This document shows, piece after piece, positions 7,873 through 16,961 of a stretch of 64,000 bases of DNA. The first letter of the stretch is position 1. Every line of letters begins with the position of its first letter. The DNA comes from an uncultured Selenomonadales bacterium. Lineage in GTDB: Bacteria > Bacillota > Negativicutes > Selenomonadales > Selenomonadaceae. The position numbers and the translations under genes are program-made. The notes beneath the pieces are model-generated. The model did not search any database, was not told the DNA's origin, and saw only the letters and a list, made by a program, of their open reading frames with translations. The stretch spans positions 62,001 to 126,000 of the forward strand of contig OMYB01000002.1 of the NCBI GenBank assembly GCA_900315155.1, given 5' to 3'.

Positions 7873-9282
7873 TCAGTGCTTGTTCTTCTTTTCCTGCAGG
7901 TAGGCATCGATGGCAGCGGCTGCCTTGCGGCCGGCGCCCATGGCCAGGATGACCGTCGCGGCACCCGTGACGATATCGCCGCCCGCGAACACGCCTTCTT
8001 TCGACGTCTGGCCGGACTCCTCGTCTGCCTCGATGTACCCGCGTTTCGTCGTCGCGAGGCCCGGCGTCGTGCGGGAGATGATCGGGTTTGCGCCCGTGCC
8101 GATGGCGATGATGACCGTATCCATCGGCTCCGTGAACTCCGAGCCCTCGATGGGCACCGGGCGGCGGCGGCCGGAGGCATCCGGCTCACCGAGCTCCATG
8201 CGGATGCAGCGGAGTTCCTTGACCCAGCCGTTCTCGTCGCCGAGCACCTCGACGGGATTCGTGAGCAGCTGGAACGCAATGCCCTCTTCCTTCGCGTGCT
8301 CGACTTCTTCCTTTCGTGCGGGCAGCTCGGCCTCGCTGCGGCGGTAGACGATCGTGACGGACTCCGCCCCGAGGCGCAGGGCCGTGCGTGCGGCATCCAT
8401 GGCCACGTTGCCACCGCCGACGACCGCGACGCGTTTGCCGACCTTGATCGGCGTCACGGCGTTCGGGAAGTCATACGCCTTCATGAGGTTGCAGCGCGTG
8501 AGGAACTCGTTCGCGGAGTATACGCCGTTGAGGTTCTCGCCCGGGATGTTCTGGAAGCGCGGCAGGCCGGCACCCGTGCCGATGAAGACGGCATCGTAGC
8601 CCTCGTCCTGCATGAGCTCATCGACCGTGAACAGGCGGCCGGCGACGGCGTCCATCTGGAACTCGACGCCGAGCTTGCGGATGTTGTCGATCTCTTTTTG
8701 CACGACGGCGTCCTTCGGCAGGCGGAACTCCGGGATGCCGTAGGACAGCACGCCGCCCGCCTTATGCAGCGCCTCGAACACCGTAACCTTATAGCCCTTT
8801 TTCGCGAGGTCGCCCGCGCAGGAGAGGCCGGACGGACCGGAGCCGATAATCGCGACTTTCTGTGCGTCATCGGCGGCTTTCACCGGCTGTACCTCTTCGT
8901 TCTTCGCGAGGCCGCGGTCTGCGACAAAGCGCTCGAGGCGGCCGATCGCGACGGCCTCGCCTTTGTGCGCGAGGATGCATTTCTGCTCGCACTGCGTCTC
9001 CTGCGGGCACACGCGGCCGCAGATGGCCGGCAGACCGTTGGATTCCTTGATTTTCGCGAGCGCACCATCGAAGTCACGCTCCTTGATCTTCTCGATGAAG
9101 CTCGGGATATCGATGCTCACGGGACAGCCCTGGCGGCACATCGGCTTTTTGCAATGCAGGCAGCGCTCTGCCTCGGCCACAGCCGTTTCCTCGTCGTAGC
9201 CGAGAGCCACCTCGTCGAAATTATGCGCGCGGACGGCCGGATCCTGTACCGGCATCTCGTGTTTCTTCAAAGACAATGCCAT
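7873..9282 (-). CDS. nfnB: NADPH-dependent ferredoxin:NADP oxidoreductase, large subunit (NfnB / GltD-like)
   Basis: A 469-residue flavoprotein with an N-terminal cysteine-rich domain for two [4Fe-4S] clusters (ERCLHCKKPMCRQGCP and CGRVCPQETQCEQKC). It has two nucleotide-binding folds (VAIIGSGPSGLSCAGDL for FAD and VAVVGGGNVAMDAARTAL for NADP) and a closing FAD motif (GVFAGGDIVTGAATV). It is the size of the small chain of glutamate synthase. The gene lies two bases after a SudB/NfnA-type gene, and that pairing points to the electron-bifurcating transhydrogenase NfnAB. The ATG at 9282 has GGAGG eight bases upstream; the longer upstream frame overlaps nfnA and is rejected. Confidence 0.9.
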   Translation of the reverse strand: MALSLKKHEMPVQDPAVRAHNFDEVALGYDEETAVAEAERCLHCKKPMCRQGCPVSIDIPSFIEKIKERDFDGALAKIKESNGLPAICGRVCPQETQCEQKCILAHKGEAVAIGRLERFVADRGLAKNEEVQPVKAADDAQKVAIIGSGPSGLSCAGDLAKKGYKVTVFEALHKAGGVLSYGIPEFRLPKDAVVQKEIDNIRKLGVEFQMDAVAGRLFTVDELMQDEGYDAVFIGTGAGLPRFQNIPGENLNGVYSANEFLTRCNLMKAYDFPNAVTPIKVGKRVAVVGGGNVAMDAARTALRLGAESVTIVYRRSEAELPARKEEVEHAKEEGIAFQLLTNPVEVLGDENGWVKELRCIRMELGEPDASGRRRPVPIEGSEFTEPMDTVIIAIGTGANPIISRTTPGLATTKRGYIEADEESGQTSKEGVFAGGDIVTGAATVILAMGAGRKAAAAIDAYLQEKKNKH

Positions 9283-9284
9283 GA

Positions 9285-10127
9285 TTATTTCCTCCCCAGA
9301 CCGATACGGCACACATGATCCTTTTCCTCTGCCTCGAGGTCGCGGTACATCCGCTGACGGCTCATGAGGCCCTGGAAATCGACCTGATGGCCATCGAACT
9401 CCGGTCCGTCGACGCAGGCGAACTTCGTCTCGCCGCCCACGGTCACGCGGCAACCGCCGCACATGCCCGTGCCATCGACCATGATCGGGTTCAGGCTGAC
9501 GACCGTCTTGATGCCGAGGTCGCGCGTCGCATCGGCCACGCTCTTCATCATGATGCACGGGCCGATTGCCGTGATCTGGGCAATGTTCTCGCCGCGGTCG
9601 ACGAGCGCCTGCACGGCGTACGTGACAAAGCCCTTGATGCCGCGGGAGCCGTCATCGGTCGTCACGAGGATCTCATCCGTGACCGCTTTCATCTGCTCCT
9701 CCATGATGAGGATATCCTTCGTCTTCGCGCCCATGATGGCGATGACCTTGTTGCCGGCCTCCTTCATGGCGCGCGCGATCGGGTACGTCGGAGCCACGCC
9801 GATGCCGCCGCCCACGACAACGACCGTGCCGTCCATTTTCGAGATTTCGGACGGCGTGCCGAGCGGGCCGACGAAATCCATGAGTTCGTCGCCTTCGTTC
9901 AGGGCAGCGAGCTCCATCGTCGAGGCGCCGATCGTCTGGAACACGAGCAGGATCGTGCCCTTTTCGCGGTCGAAATCCGCGATCGTCAGGGGGACGCGCT
10001 CGCCCTCCTCGTCGATGCGCAGGATGATGAACTGTCCCGGCTGCGCTTTCTTCGCGACGCGCGGTGCCTCGATGGTCATCGCGTAGACGTTCGGGGAAAG
10101 CTCTTCTTTCGAAAGAATCTTAAACAT
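9285..10127 (-). CDS. nfnA: Sulfide dehydrogenase-type ferredoxin:NADP oxidoreductase, small subunit (NfnA)
   Basis: A 280-residue protein related to ferredoxin-NADP reductases and the PyrK/SudB group. It has an FAD barrel (PGQFIILRIDEEGERVPLTI, residues 33-52), an NAD-binding Rossmann part (VVVVGGGIGVAPTYPIA) and a C-terminal [2Fe-2S] site (GTGMCGGCRVTVGGETKFACVD). In NfnAB this subunit takes hydride from NADH and holds the a-FAD. It is translationally close to nfnB (gap of 2 bases) and follows the MTHFR gene by 25 bases. The start at 10127 has AGGAG upstream. The physiological electron partners in this organism are inferred. Confidence 0.9.
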   Translation of the reverse strand: MFKILSKEELSPNVYAMTIEAPRVAKKAQPGQFIILRIDEEGERVPLTIADFDREKGTILLVFQTIGASTMELAALNEGDELMDFVGPLGTPSEISKMDGTVVVVGGGIGVAPTYPIARAMKEAGNKVIAIMGAKTKDILIMEEQMKAVTDEILVTTDDGSRGIKGFVTYAVQALVDRGENIAQITAIGPCIMMKSVADATRDLGIKTVVSLNPIMVDGTGMCGGCRVTVGGETKFACVDGPEFDGHQVDFQGLMSRQRMYRDLEAEEKDHVCRIGLGRK

Positions 10128-10152
10128 ATTACACTCTCCTAAACACACGGAA

Positions 10153-10896
10153 TCAGGCGAAGATGCCTTTGAGATATGCCTCGAGATTGGTCTTGATCGG
10201 CATGACGTAGAGGCTCGCGTCGTTCTTTTCCGCCAAATCCATGACGCGCCGCGTAAAGTCCACACTCCAGTCGAGCGTCGGCTCGAACGATTTCGGGAAC
10301 ACGACGTTGTTCTTGCGCTCCCAGTAGCTCTGCGAACGCTTCGTCATGACGGGCGAGACACCCCAGTAGACATCGAGTCCCTCCAGCATGTCCGCGTACA
10401 TCGCAAGGTAGCGCAGGTCATAGAACGGCTGCGTGAAGAAACCCGCGGCCCCCGCCTGCTCCTTGCGGCGGATGCGGTAGAGTTCCTCGCGCATCGAGCT
10501 GCGGTACTGGTCGATGCCCGCATAGACGCGGATCTCCGGCATCTCCTCGTGGAATTTGCGGATCACATCCGTGCTCGTCGTCGGGTAGACCTCGTGGGTC
10601 ATATCCTGCGGTGGATCGCCCTGGATCACGAGTACCTCGCGGATATCGTGCGCACGCAGGAAATCCTTCATCGGCAGCTCCTCGCGCAGATCGATGTCCA
10701 TGGCGCGGATGTGCGGCATGGAGGCCGCATAGGTCTCCTGCGCGACGGCCGCGCCCTCCCAGCTCCGCATGGGGAGCCGGAGGAGGTCTGGGATGTTGAT
10801 GACGTCGATCTGTTCCTGGTACGGCGCGACGATCTTCAGTTCCTCGCGCAGAGCTTCCTCGTCCCGCGGGACGAGCTCCACCGATACTCGTTTCAT
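10153..10896 (-). CDS. metF: Short methylenetetrahydrofolate reductase-family protein
   Basis: A 247-residue TIM-barrel protein of the MTHFR family. The recognisable points are SVELVPRD at the N-terminus (the catalytic Glu region), VLVIQGDPP (the LRGD-like flavin/folate motif) and GAAGFFTQPFYD near residue 160. The family reduces 5,10-methylene-THF to 5-methyl-THF. It is clearly shorter than the roughly 290-residue E. coli enzyme and lacks an NADH-binding extension, which fits versions that take electrons from a partner. The genes directly downstream encode NfnA and NfnB, a plausible electron source. The start at 10896 has GGAGG eight bases upstream. It is transcribed from its own promoter after the fhs terminator. 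Confidence 0.82.
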   Translation of the reverse strand: MKRVSVELVPRDEEALREELKIVAPYQEQIDVINIPDLLRLPMRSWEGAAVAQETYAASMPHIRAMDIDLREELPMKDFLRAHDIREVLVIQGDPPQDMTHEVYPTTSTDVIRKFHEEMPEIRVYAGIDQYRSSMREELYRIRRKEQAGAAGFFTQPFYDLRYLAMYADMLEGLDVYWGVSPVMTKRSQSYWERKNNVVFPKSFEPTLDWSVDFTRRVMDLAEKNDASLYVMPIKTNLEAYLKGIFA

Positions 10897-10949
10897 AGGC
10901 GTTACCTCCGCTCTCTTCCTTCGTCTGTTGTCTGTCAGACACACGTAAC

Positions 10950-10978
10950 ATTTTAGATTGTTTTCGGGAAAATTGCAA
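10950..10978 (-). promoter_or_regulatory. Promoter of the metF-nfnA-nfnB-exonuclease transcript
   Basis: On the minus strand TTGCAA (10973-10978) and TAAAAT (10950-10955) are spaced by 17 bases. It lies between the fhs terminator and metF. Confidence 0.75.
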
Positions 10979-10993
10979 GATAGGGTGATTACA

Positions 10994-11033
10994 TAAAAAT
11001 ATGGCAGCATAAACAGGAGTTATGCCGCCATAT
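10994..11033 (-). terminator. Terminator after fhs
   Basis: A 14-base stem (ATATGGCGGCATAA with its partner, one G-U pair) around a 7-base loop is followed by a T-run on the minus strand. It separates folD-fhs from metF-nfnAB. Confidence 0.9.
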
Positions 11034-11055
11034 CGTTGTTATAGGAGATATCGGA

Positions 11056-12723
11056 TCAGAACAGGCCCGTGATCTTGCCGTTTTCGTCGATGTCCATGTT
11101 TTCCGCGGCTGGCTTTTTCGGCAGGCCGGGCATCGTGAGGATGTTGCCTGTGAGGGCGACGATGAAGCCGGCACCCGCGGAGAGGCGGAGCTCCTTCACC
11201 GTGATGCGGAAGCCCGTCGGGCGTCCGAGTTTGGCCGGGTCATCGGAGAGCGAGTACTGTGTCTTCGCCATGCACACCGGCATCTTGTCGAGGCCGAGAT
11301 CTTCGATCTCCTTCAGCTGCTTCTGGGCGTCTTTCGTGAAGTCCACGCCATCGGCACCGTAGACCGTCTTGGCAATAGTCTCGATCTTCTGCGGGATGGA
11401 GTCGTTGACGTCGTAGAGCACGTGGAAATGGTTCTCCTTGTGCGTGGCCGCCTCCACTTTCTCCGCGAGCGCGAGACCGCCTGCGCCGCCTTTCGCCCAG
11501 ACCTCGGACAGCGCGACCTCGACGCCGTGCTCCTGGCACTTCTGCTCGACGAAATCCAGTTCTTCCTTCGTGTCCGTCGGGAACGCGTTGATCGCGACGA
11601 CCGCCGGCAGGCCGAATGCCTGGATGTTCTCGATGTGCTTCTCGAGGTTCGCGAGGCCTTTCTCGAGTGCCTCCATATCGACGTTCGTGAGCTCCGTCTT
11701 CGCGAGGCCGCCGTGCATCTTCAGCGCGCGCACCGTCGCGACGATGACGACCGCATCCGGGTGGAAGCCAGCGAAGCGGCATTTGATGTCGAGGAACTTC
11801 TCCGCGCCGAGGTCAGCACCGAATCCTGCCTCCGTCACGACGTAGTCCGCGAACTTCAGCGCGAACTTCGTCGCCATGATGCTGTTGCAGCCATGCGCGA
11901 TGTTCGCGAACGGGCCGCCGTGGATGAATGCGGGCGTGCCCTCGAGCGTCTGCACGAGGTTCGGCTTGATCGCATCCTTGAAGAGCAGCGTGAGCGCGCC
12001 CGTGACGCCGAGCTCGTCGGCGCGCACGGCGCGGCCATCGCGCGTATAGGCCACGATGATCTCGCCGAGGCGGCGTTTCATGTCCTCGAGACCGTTGGCG
12101 AGGCAGAGGATGGCCATCATCTCGGAGGCCACCGTGATATCGAAGCCCGTCTCGCGCGGCACGCCGTGTGCCTTGCCGCCGAGGCCGACGACGACGTGAC
12201 GCAGCGCGCGGTCGTTGAGGTCGAGCACGCGCTTCCAGGTCACGCGGCGGACATCGATATCGAGCGCATTGCCCTGATGGATATGGTTGTCGATGACGGC
12301 GGCGAGCAGGTTATGCGCCGTCGTGATGGCGTGGAAGTCTCCCGTGAAATGCAGGTTGATATCCTCCATCGGCACGACCTGGGCATAGCCGCCGCCCGCA
12401 GCGCCGCCCTTCAGGCCGAAGCAGGGGCCGAGCGAGGGCTCGCGCAGTGCCACGGCTGTTTTCTTGCCCTGGCGGTGGAATGCATCCGCGAGGCCGACGC
12501 TCGTCGTCGTCTTGCCCTCGCCGGCCGGCGTCGGGTTGATGGCCGTCACGAGGATGAGCTTGCCATTCGGGCGGTCCTTGACGCGGTTCCAGGCATCGAG
12601 GCTCACTTTCGCCTTATACTTGCCGTAGAGCTCGAGGTCGTCCTCCGTCAGATCGAGCTTCTGCGCGATCTCCTGAATGGGACGCATCTCTGCTTCCTGA
12701 GCGATTTCCACATCGGTTTTCAT
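11056..12723 (-). CDS. fhs: Formate-tetrahydrofolate ligase
   Basis: A 555-residue enzyme that joins formate to tetrahydrofolate with ATP to give 10-formyl-THF. The P-loop [15 protein letters not shown] is near residue 68, and the conserved [21 protein letters not shown] region follows near residue 94. The C-terminus ends in the family pattern around [17 protein letters not shown]. The length matches characterised Fhs enzymes. Upstream folD supplies the next two steps of the pathway and reads into this gene (gap 78 bases). The ATG at 12723 lies after GGAGAAG. Together with folD and metF it forms the methyl branch of one-carbon metabolism, used for purine synthesis or formate use. Confidence 0.97.
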   Translation of the reverse strand: MKTDVEIAQEAEMRPIQEIAQKLDLTEDDLELYGKYKAKVSLDAWNRVKDRPNGKLILVTAINPTPAGEGKTTTSVGLADAFHRQGKKTAVALREPSLGPCFGLKGGAAGGGYAQVVPMEDINLHFTGDFHAITTAHNLLAAVIDNHIHQGNALDIDVRRVTWKRVLDLNDRALRHVVVGLGGKAHGVPRETGFDITVASEMMAILCLANGLEDMKRRLGEIIVAYTRDGRAVRADELGVTGALTLLFKDAIKPNLVQTLEGTPAFIHGGPFANIAHGCNSIMATKFALKFADYVVTEAGFGADLGAEKFLDIKCRFAGFHPDAVVIVATVRALKMHGGLAKTELTNVDMEALEKGLANLEKHIENIQAFGLPAVVAINAFPTDTKEELDFVEQKCQEHGVEVALSEVWAKGGAGGLALAEKVEAATHKENHFHVLYDVNDSIPQKIETIAKTVYGADGVDFTKDAQKQLKEIEDLGLDKMPVCMAKTQYSLSDDPAKLGRPTGFRITVKELRLSAGAGFIVALTGNILTMPGLPKKPAAENMDIDENGKITGLF

Positions 12724-12801
12724 GTTTCTTCTCCTCCATAAAGCTTAAATCAAAAGAGAAAACATCTATGTGCAGGGCGCTCCCACGCCCGTGCTGGCAA
12801 A

Positions 12802-13671
12802 TCAGGAACGTTTCGCGAGCTGCATCTCCGCTGCCTGCACGACGTTCTCCATGAGCGTCGCGACCGTCAGCAGTCCGACGCCGCCCGGCACAGGCGTGAT
12901 CGCACCTGCAATCTCGCTCACGGCGTCGTAGTCCACATCGCCCACGAGCTTTTTCGGCGCGATGCGGTTGATGCCGACGTCGATGACCGTCGCACCCGGC
13001 TTCACCATATCCGCCGTGATGAACCGGGGCCTGCCGATCGCCGCCACGAGGATATCGGCCTCACGCGTGACGCTGGCGAGATCCTGCGTATGGCTGTGGC
13101 ATACCGTGACCGTCGCGTTGCGCGAGAGCAGCAGGTTCGCCATGGGTTTCCCGACGATGTTGCTGCGCCCCACGACGACGGCGCGTTTGCCATCGATGGA
13201 GATACCGGCGAGCTCCAGCATGCGCAGGCAGCCGGCCGGTGTGCAGGAGACGAGGCCCGGCTCCCCCGTCACGAGGCGGCCGACGTTCACGGGATGGAAC
13301 CCATCGACATCCTTGGCGGGATCGATGCGCTGGATGACCTCTTTCTCGCAGGCGCGCAGATGCTCCGGCAGCGGCAGCTGCACGAGGATGCCGTGGATGG
13401 ATTCATCCGCGTTCAGGCGGTCGATCTCCTGCAGCAGGGTCTCGCGCGTCGTTGCCGTGGGCAGGTTCAGGACCTCAGAGCGCAGGCCGACCTGTGCGCA
13501 GGCCTTGTCTTTGTTACGGACATAGACCTGCGAGGCAGGGTCGTCACCGACGAGGATGACGGCGAGGCCCGGCGTGACATCGTAACGGCTCTGGATCTCC
13601 TCAACGCGTTTTGCGGCATCCTCTTTGATCTGCTGGGCAAACTCCTTGCCCGAAAGGATTCTTGCTGACAT
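12802..13671 (-). CDS. folD: Methylene-THF dehydrogenase / methenyl-THF cyclohydrolase
   Basis: A 289-residue bifunctional enzyme that oxidises 5,10-methylene-THF to methenyl-THF with NADP and hydrolyses it to 10-formyl-THF. Family marks are VILVGDDPASQVYVRNKDKAC with the catalytic lysine, GILVQLPLPEH, KDVDGFHPVNVG and the Rossmann segment VVVGRSNIVGKPMANLL. The C-terminus has TPVPGGVGLLTVATL. The start at 13671 has GGGGGAG upstream; a longer frame to 13716 lacks a ribosome-binding site. It precedes fhs and follows ubiA by about 60 bases on the same strand. Confidence 0.97.
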   Translation of the reverse strand: MSARILSGKEFAQQIKEDAAKRVEEIQSRYDVTPGLAVILVGDDPASQVYVRNKDKACAQVGLRSEVLNLPTATTRETLLQEIDRLNADESIHGILVQLPLPEHLRACEKEVIQRIDPAKDVDGFHPVNVGRLVTGEPGLVSCTPAGCLRMLELAGISIDGKRAVVVGRSNIVGKPMANLLLSRNATVTVCHSHTQDLASVTREADILVAAIGRPRFITADMVKPGATVIDVGINRIAPKKLVGDVDYDAVSEIAGAITPVPGGVGLLTVATLMENVVQAAEMQLAKRS

Positions 13672-13731
13672 AGAACTCCCCCTTAACGGATGGGTAACTG
13701 AGTGAAGGAATGGCATATAGAAAATCAGCCA

Positions 13732-14580
13732 TCAAATATAGTAGCTGATCCACGTGCAGAGGAAAATCGCAATGGACACGATGCCATTGCGCATGAAATA
13801 GCGCTGCGTGAGGCGGCGGAAATCATGCGGGCCGATGATCCGGTGCTGGTAGACGAGCGTGCCCGCCGCGATGCCGACACCCACGAAGTAGAACCAGTGC
13901 AGCTGCATCATGACGCCGACGGCGAAGAAGCACAGGATGCAGATCACGTGCAGCACCGTCGCGATGCGGAAAGCCCCCTCCGCGCCGTACGAGACGGCCA
14001 GCGAGTGCAGGCCCTGACTGCGGTCAAACTCCTCATCCTGCGTCCCGTACATGGCGTCAAAGGCGCCGATCCAGAGCGCGACGGCGAGGCACAGCACGAT
14101 GAGCGGCGCCGAGATCGTCCCCGTCACGCCGACCCAGCCGCCCGCAGGCGCCATGGCGATGGCGAGGCCGAGGAACAGGTGCACCCAGCCCGTCACGCGC
14201 TTCAGGTACGGATAGATGAGGCACGGAATTGCGGCCACAGGCAGCAGGTAAATGCAGATCGGCTGCAGCTGGCAGACAGAGGCCACCATGATAGCGAGGC
14301 ACAGCACGATGAAGATCTTCGCCTCACGCTTGCTGATGCGCCCCGCGACCATCGCGCGGTAGGCCATGCGCGGCTGCTGGCTGTCGTATTTCAAATCGGC
14401 GAGGTTATCCATCGCCATGGCTGCCGCACGCCCGGACGTAATGGCCAGCGCGATCCAGAACAGGTCCCAGAGACGGGGGTGGCCGTTCGAGGCCAGGAAC
14501 GCCGCCATAAAAGCGAACGGCAGGTCAAAGATCGTATGGTGCAGCGCCACGTTGTTGATATGCGCCTTGATGTCGATCAA
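13732..14580 (-). CDS. ubiA: UbiA-family prenyltransferase (4-hydroxybenzoate polyprenyltransferase / MqnP-like)
   Basis: A 282-residue inner-membrane protein with about eight membrane helices. It has the two aspartate-rich motifs of UbiA enzymes: DNLADLKYDSQQPRMAYR near residue 58 and DAMYGTQDEEFDRSQG near residue 180, which bind Mg-pyrophosphate. It transfers a polyprenyl chain to an aromatic ring. UbiD directly upstream and a polyprenyl synthetase in the same cluster point to quinone synthesis. In an anaerobic Firmicute that would be menaquinone, probably the futalosine branch (MqnP), but 4-hydroxybenzoate as substrate cannot be ruled out. The start is TTG at 14580 with a GGAG about 12 bases upstream, so start confidence is moderate. 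Confidence 0.85.
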   Translation of the reverse strand: MIDIKAHINNVALHHTIFDLPFAFMAAFLASNGHPRLWDLFWIALAITSGRAAAMAMDNLADLKYDSQQPRMAYRAMVAGRISKREAKIFIVLCLAIMVASVCQLQPICIYLLPVAAIPCLIYPYLKRVTGWVHLFLGLAIAMAPAGGWVGVTGTISAPLIVLCLAVALWIGAFDAMYGTQDEEFDRSQGLHSLAVSYGAEGAFRIATVLHVICILCFFAVGVMMQLHWFYFVGVGIAAGTLVYQHRIIGPHDFRRLTQRYFMRNGIVSIAIFLCTWISYYI

Positions 14581-14635
14581 GTTATGTTCACTCTCCTAAA
14601 ATATACAAAAAGAGGGAGTCGAATGCTGCTGGTAC

Positions 14636-14656
14636 AACTCTCAACTCCCAACTCTG
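14636..14656. repeat. Three tandem 7-base repeats between ubiD and ubiA
   Basis: AACTCTC-AACTCCC-AACTCTG lies just after the ubiD stop codon. The complementary strand contains GTTGGGAGTTG, an 11-base string that recurs in both arms of the dnaK-dnaJ intergenic hairpin (30256-30287). Confidence 0.6.
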
Positions 14657-14661
14657 AATCC

Positions 14662-16122
14662 TTAATCGAGGCCGAGCTCGGCCCACTTGGCATCCACTTT
14701 CTTGCGGATGTCCTCGCTCATGGCGATCTCATCCGGCCAGTCGCGGCTGTGGCCTTCTTCCGGCCAGGTCTTCGTCGCATCGATGCCGAGTTTCGCACCC
14801 CATTTCGCCATCGGCGAGGAGTGGTCGAGGACATCGAGCGGGCCGTGGACGATTTCGAGGTCGTACTCCGCGTCGATGTTGTTGAACACGCGCCAGGCCA
14901 CCTCGCTGATATCCTGCACATCGACGTGAGCGTCGACGACGATGATCATCTTGACGTTCATCATCTGCCCCATGCCCCACATCGCATGCATGACCTTGCG
15001 CGCCTGCATCGGGTACGACTTCTTGATCGAGACGATACAGCAGTCATGGAACACGCCCTCGAGTGGCATGTTTATGTCGACGATCTCCGGCATCATCTGC
15101 TGCATGAGCGGCAGGAAGATGCGCTCCGTCGCCTTGGCGAGGTAGCAGTCCTCCATCGGCGGCTTGCCGACGACCGTAGCCGAGTAGATGGCGTCCTTGC
15201 GGTGCGTGATGGCCGTGATGTGGAACACCGGATAGTCATCGGCGAGCGAGTAGTAGCCCGTGTGGTCGCCGAACGGCCCCTCGCGGCGCTTCTCGCCCTC
15301 GAGCACGTAGCCCTCGAGGATGATCTCCGCCGAGGCCGGCACCTGGATATCGACGGTCTTGCACTGGACCATCTCGACGGGCTTGTGCCGCAGGAAACCG
15401 GCGAGCACCATCTCGTCGACGTCGCGCGGCAGCGGAGCCGTGGCTGCATAGGTCACGACCGGGTCCGTGCCGATGGCGACGGCACACTCGATGCGGTCGC
15501 CGCCCATCGCTGCCGTATCGCGGTAGTTCTCTGCGCCGTTCTTGTGGATATGCCAATGCATGCCCGTCGTCCTGCTGTCGTATTTCTGCAGGCGGTACAT
15601 GCCGACGTTGCGCTTGCCCGTTTTCGGGTTCTTCGTGAACACGAGTGGCAGCGTGACGAACGGGCCGCCGTCATCCGGCCAGCACTTGAGGATGGGGATC
15701 TCATCGAGGTTCGGATTTTCCGTCTCGACGACTTCCTGGCACGGTGCATTCTTCACGTATTTCGGGAAATTGACCGCATTCTTGAGCTTCGGGATGAGCG
15801 AGACAACGCTCATCTTATTCTTCATCGTGAGATACGGGAGCCTCAGCAGCTCGCGCAGCTCATCCGCCACATCATCGAGCTTCTCGACGCCGAGTGCGAG
15901 AGCCATGCGCTCATAGCTGCCGAACGCATTCATGAGCACGGGCATCTTCGAGCCCTTGACGTTCTCGAACAGCAGCGCCACGTTCTTGCGTCCTTTCATC
16001 TTCGACACGCGGTCCGTGATTTCCGTGATCTCGAGCTCCGGGTCGACCTCCGTCTGGATGCGTTTCAGGAGCCCTTTGCTCTCGAGCACCTCGATGAATT
16101 CGCGTAAATCTTTATAAGCCAA
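14662..16122 (-). CDS. ubiD: UbiD-family prenylated-FMN decarboxylase (menaquinone or related pathway)
   Basis: A 486-residue decarboxylase. The N-terminus MAYKDLREFIEVLESKGLLKRI and the later segments NVGMYRLQKYD, MHWHIHKNGAENYR and EGPFGDHTGYYS are typical of UbiD, where they bind the prenylated flavin and carry the catalytic Glu-Arg-Glu set. It removes a ring carboxylate after prenylation by UbiA. A UbiX-type flavin prenyltransferase is needed for the cofactor and is not in this window. The start is TTG at 16122 with GGGAGG eight bases upstream. It lies between tatC and ubiA in one leftward series. Confidence 0.9.
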   Translation of the reverse strand: MAYKDLREFIEVLESKGLLKRIQTEVDPELEITEITDRVSKMKGRKNVALLFENVKGSKMPVLMNAFGSYERMALALGVEKLDDVADELRELLRLPYLTMKNKMSVVSLIPKLKNAVNFPKYVKNAPCQEVVETENPNLDEIPILKCWPDDGGPFVTLPLVFTKNPKTGKRNVGMYRLQKYDSRTTGMHWHIHKNGAENYRDTAAMGGDRIECAVAIGTDPVVTYAATAPLPRDVDEMVLAGFLRHKPVEMVQCKTVDIQVPASAEIILEGYVLEGEKRREGPFGDHTGYYSLADDYPVFHITAITHRKDAIYSATVVGKPPMEDCYLAKATERIFLPLMQQMMPEIVDINMPLEGVFHDCCIVSIKKSYPMQARKVMHAMWGMGQMMNVKMIIVVDAHVDVQDISEVAWRVFNNIDAEYDLEIVHGPLDVLDHSSPMAKWGAKLGIDATKTWPEEGHSRDWPDEIAMSEDIRKKVDAKWAELGLD

Positions 16123-16146
16123 GGTAAAACCTCCCGTTTGTTCCTT

Positions 16147-16953
16147 TTATCTTCTGAGGATAAAGCGCACGATCAGGTAGCCCACGCCGTACAGCAGGAT
16201 CATCGGCAGGGCGATGGCGCACTGCGTAAAGACATCCGGTGTCGGCGTGATGATAGCGGCGAGCACGAACGAGGCAAAGATGAGTACGCGCATGTGCTTG
16301 CCGAGGAACTCGGACGTCACGAGACCCAGTTTGCCGAGAATCGTGATGACGAGCGGCAGTTCGAACACGAAGCCGAACGGCAGGACGAACCAGATCACGA
16401 AGTCAAAATACTTGTCGACCGAGAACAGGGACTGCAGCTCGGCCGTGTTGAATCCCATAAAGAAATGTACGCCCGCCGGCAGCACGACAAAGAAGGAAAA
16501 GGCCAGCCCGCAGAAAAATAGGATGACCGATGCCGGGACGACGAGGCCGAGCACCAGGCGCTCCGTCTTCGTCAGTGCCGGCAGGAAGAACCGCCAGACC
16601 TGAAAGAAAATCACGGGCAGTGCCAGCAGGAAACCGACGACAACCGCAACCTTCAAATAGGTGAAGAATGCCTCCGACGGCTGCATATAGTAAAGCTTGC
16701 CTGCCGGCAGCGTGAGGTAGTGCATGATCTGCTCGATGTAGTAATACCCCACACAGCTGCCGAGTCCGACCGCGATGACGCATTTGATGAGACGGCTGCG
16801 GAGCTCCGTGAGATGCGCGACGAGCGACATGCTGCCGTCGTCCTCCTCTGCCCCCTCACCATTATCTTCTTCGTAGACTTCCAGTTCCTCTTCTGGCTGC
16901 TCCGCCGGCAGATTCTTGTTTTCTTCTTGTTTTTCTTCCGCCATGGATTTCAC
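16147..16953 (-). CDS. tatC: Sec-independent protein translocase TatC
   Basis: A 268-residue membrane protein with six helices that forms the receptor core of the twin-arginine export system. Family marks are the segment VAHLTELRSRLIKCV before the first helix, YMQPSEAFFTYLKVA and the LPFGFVFELPLVITILGKLGLV region. The N-terminus has an unusual acidic extension of about 40 residues (EEELEVYEEDNGEGAEEDD) before the conserved start. GTG at 16953 has AAGGA six bases upstream and an ATG lies three codons later; the GTG spacing is better. It directly follows two tatA/B genes. Confidence 0.96.
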   Translation of the reverse strand: MKSMAEEKQEENKNLPAEQPEEELEVYEEDNGEGAEEDDGSMSLVAHLTELRSRLIKCVIAVGLGSCVGYYYIEQIMHYLTLPAGKLYYMQPSEAFFTYLKVAVVVGFLLALPVIFFQVWRFFLPALTKTERLVLGLVVPASVILFFCGLAFSFFVVLPAGVHFFMGFNTAELQSLFSVDKYFDFVIWFVLPFGFVFELPLVITILGKLGLVTSEFLGKHMRVLIFASFVLAAIITPTPDVFTQCAIALPMILLYGVGYLIVRFILRR

Positions 16954-16961
16954 CCACGTCC

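Noticed and set aside
9283..9558. A 92-codon N-terminal extension of nfnB
   Set aside because: It overlaps nfnA in another frame and has biased composition; the ATG at 9282 has an ideal ribosome-binding site.
13702..16107. An 801-codon open frame on the plus strand across ubiA and ubiD
   Set aside because: It is antisense to two well-supported genes and has no ribosome-binding site or family motif. Its composition (Arg, His, Asp, Val rich) is what GC-rich antisense frames give.
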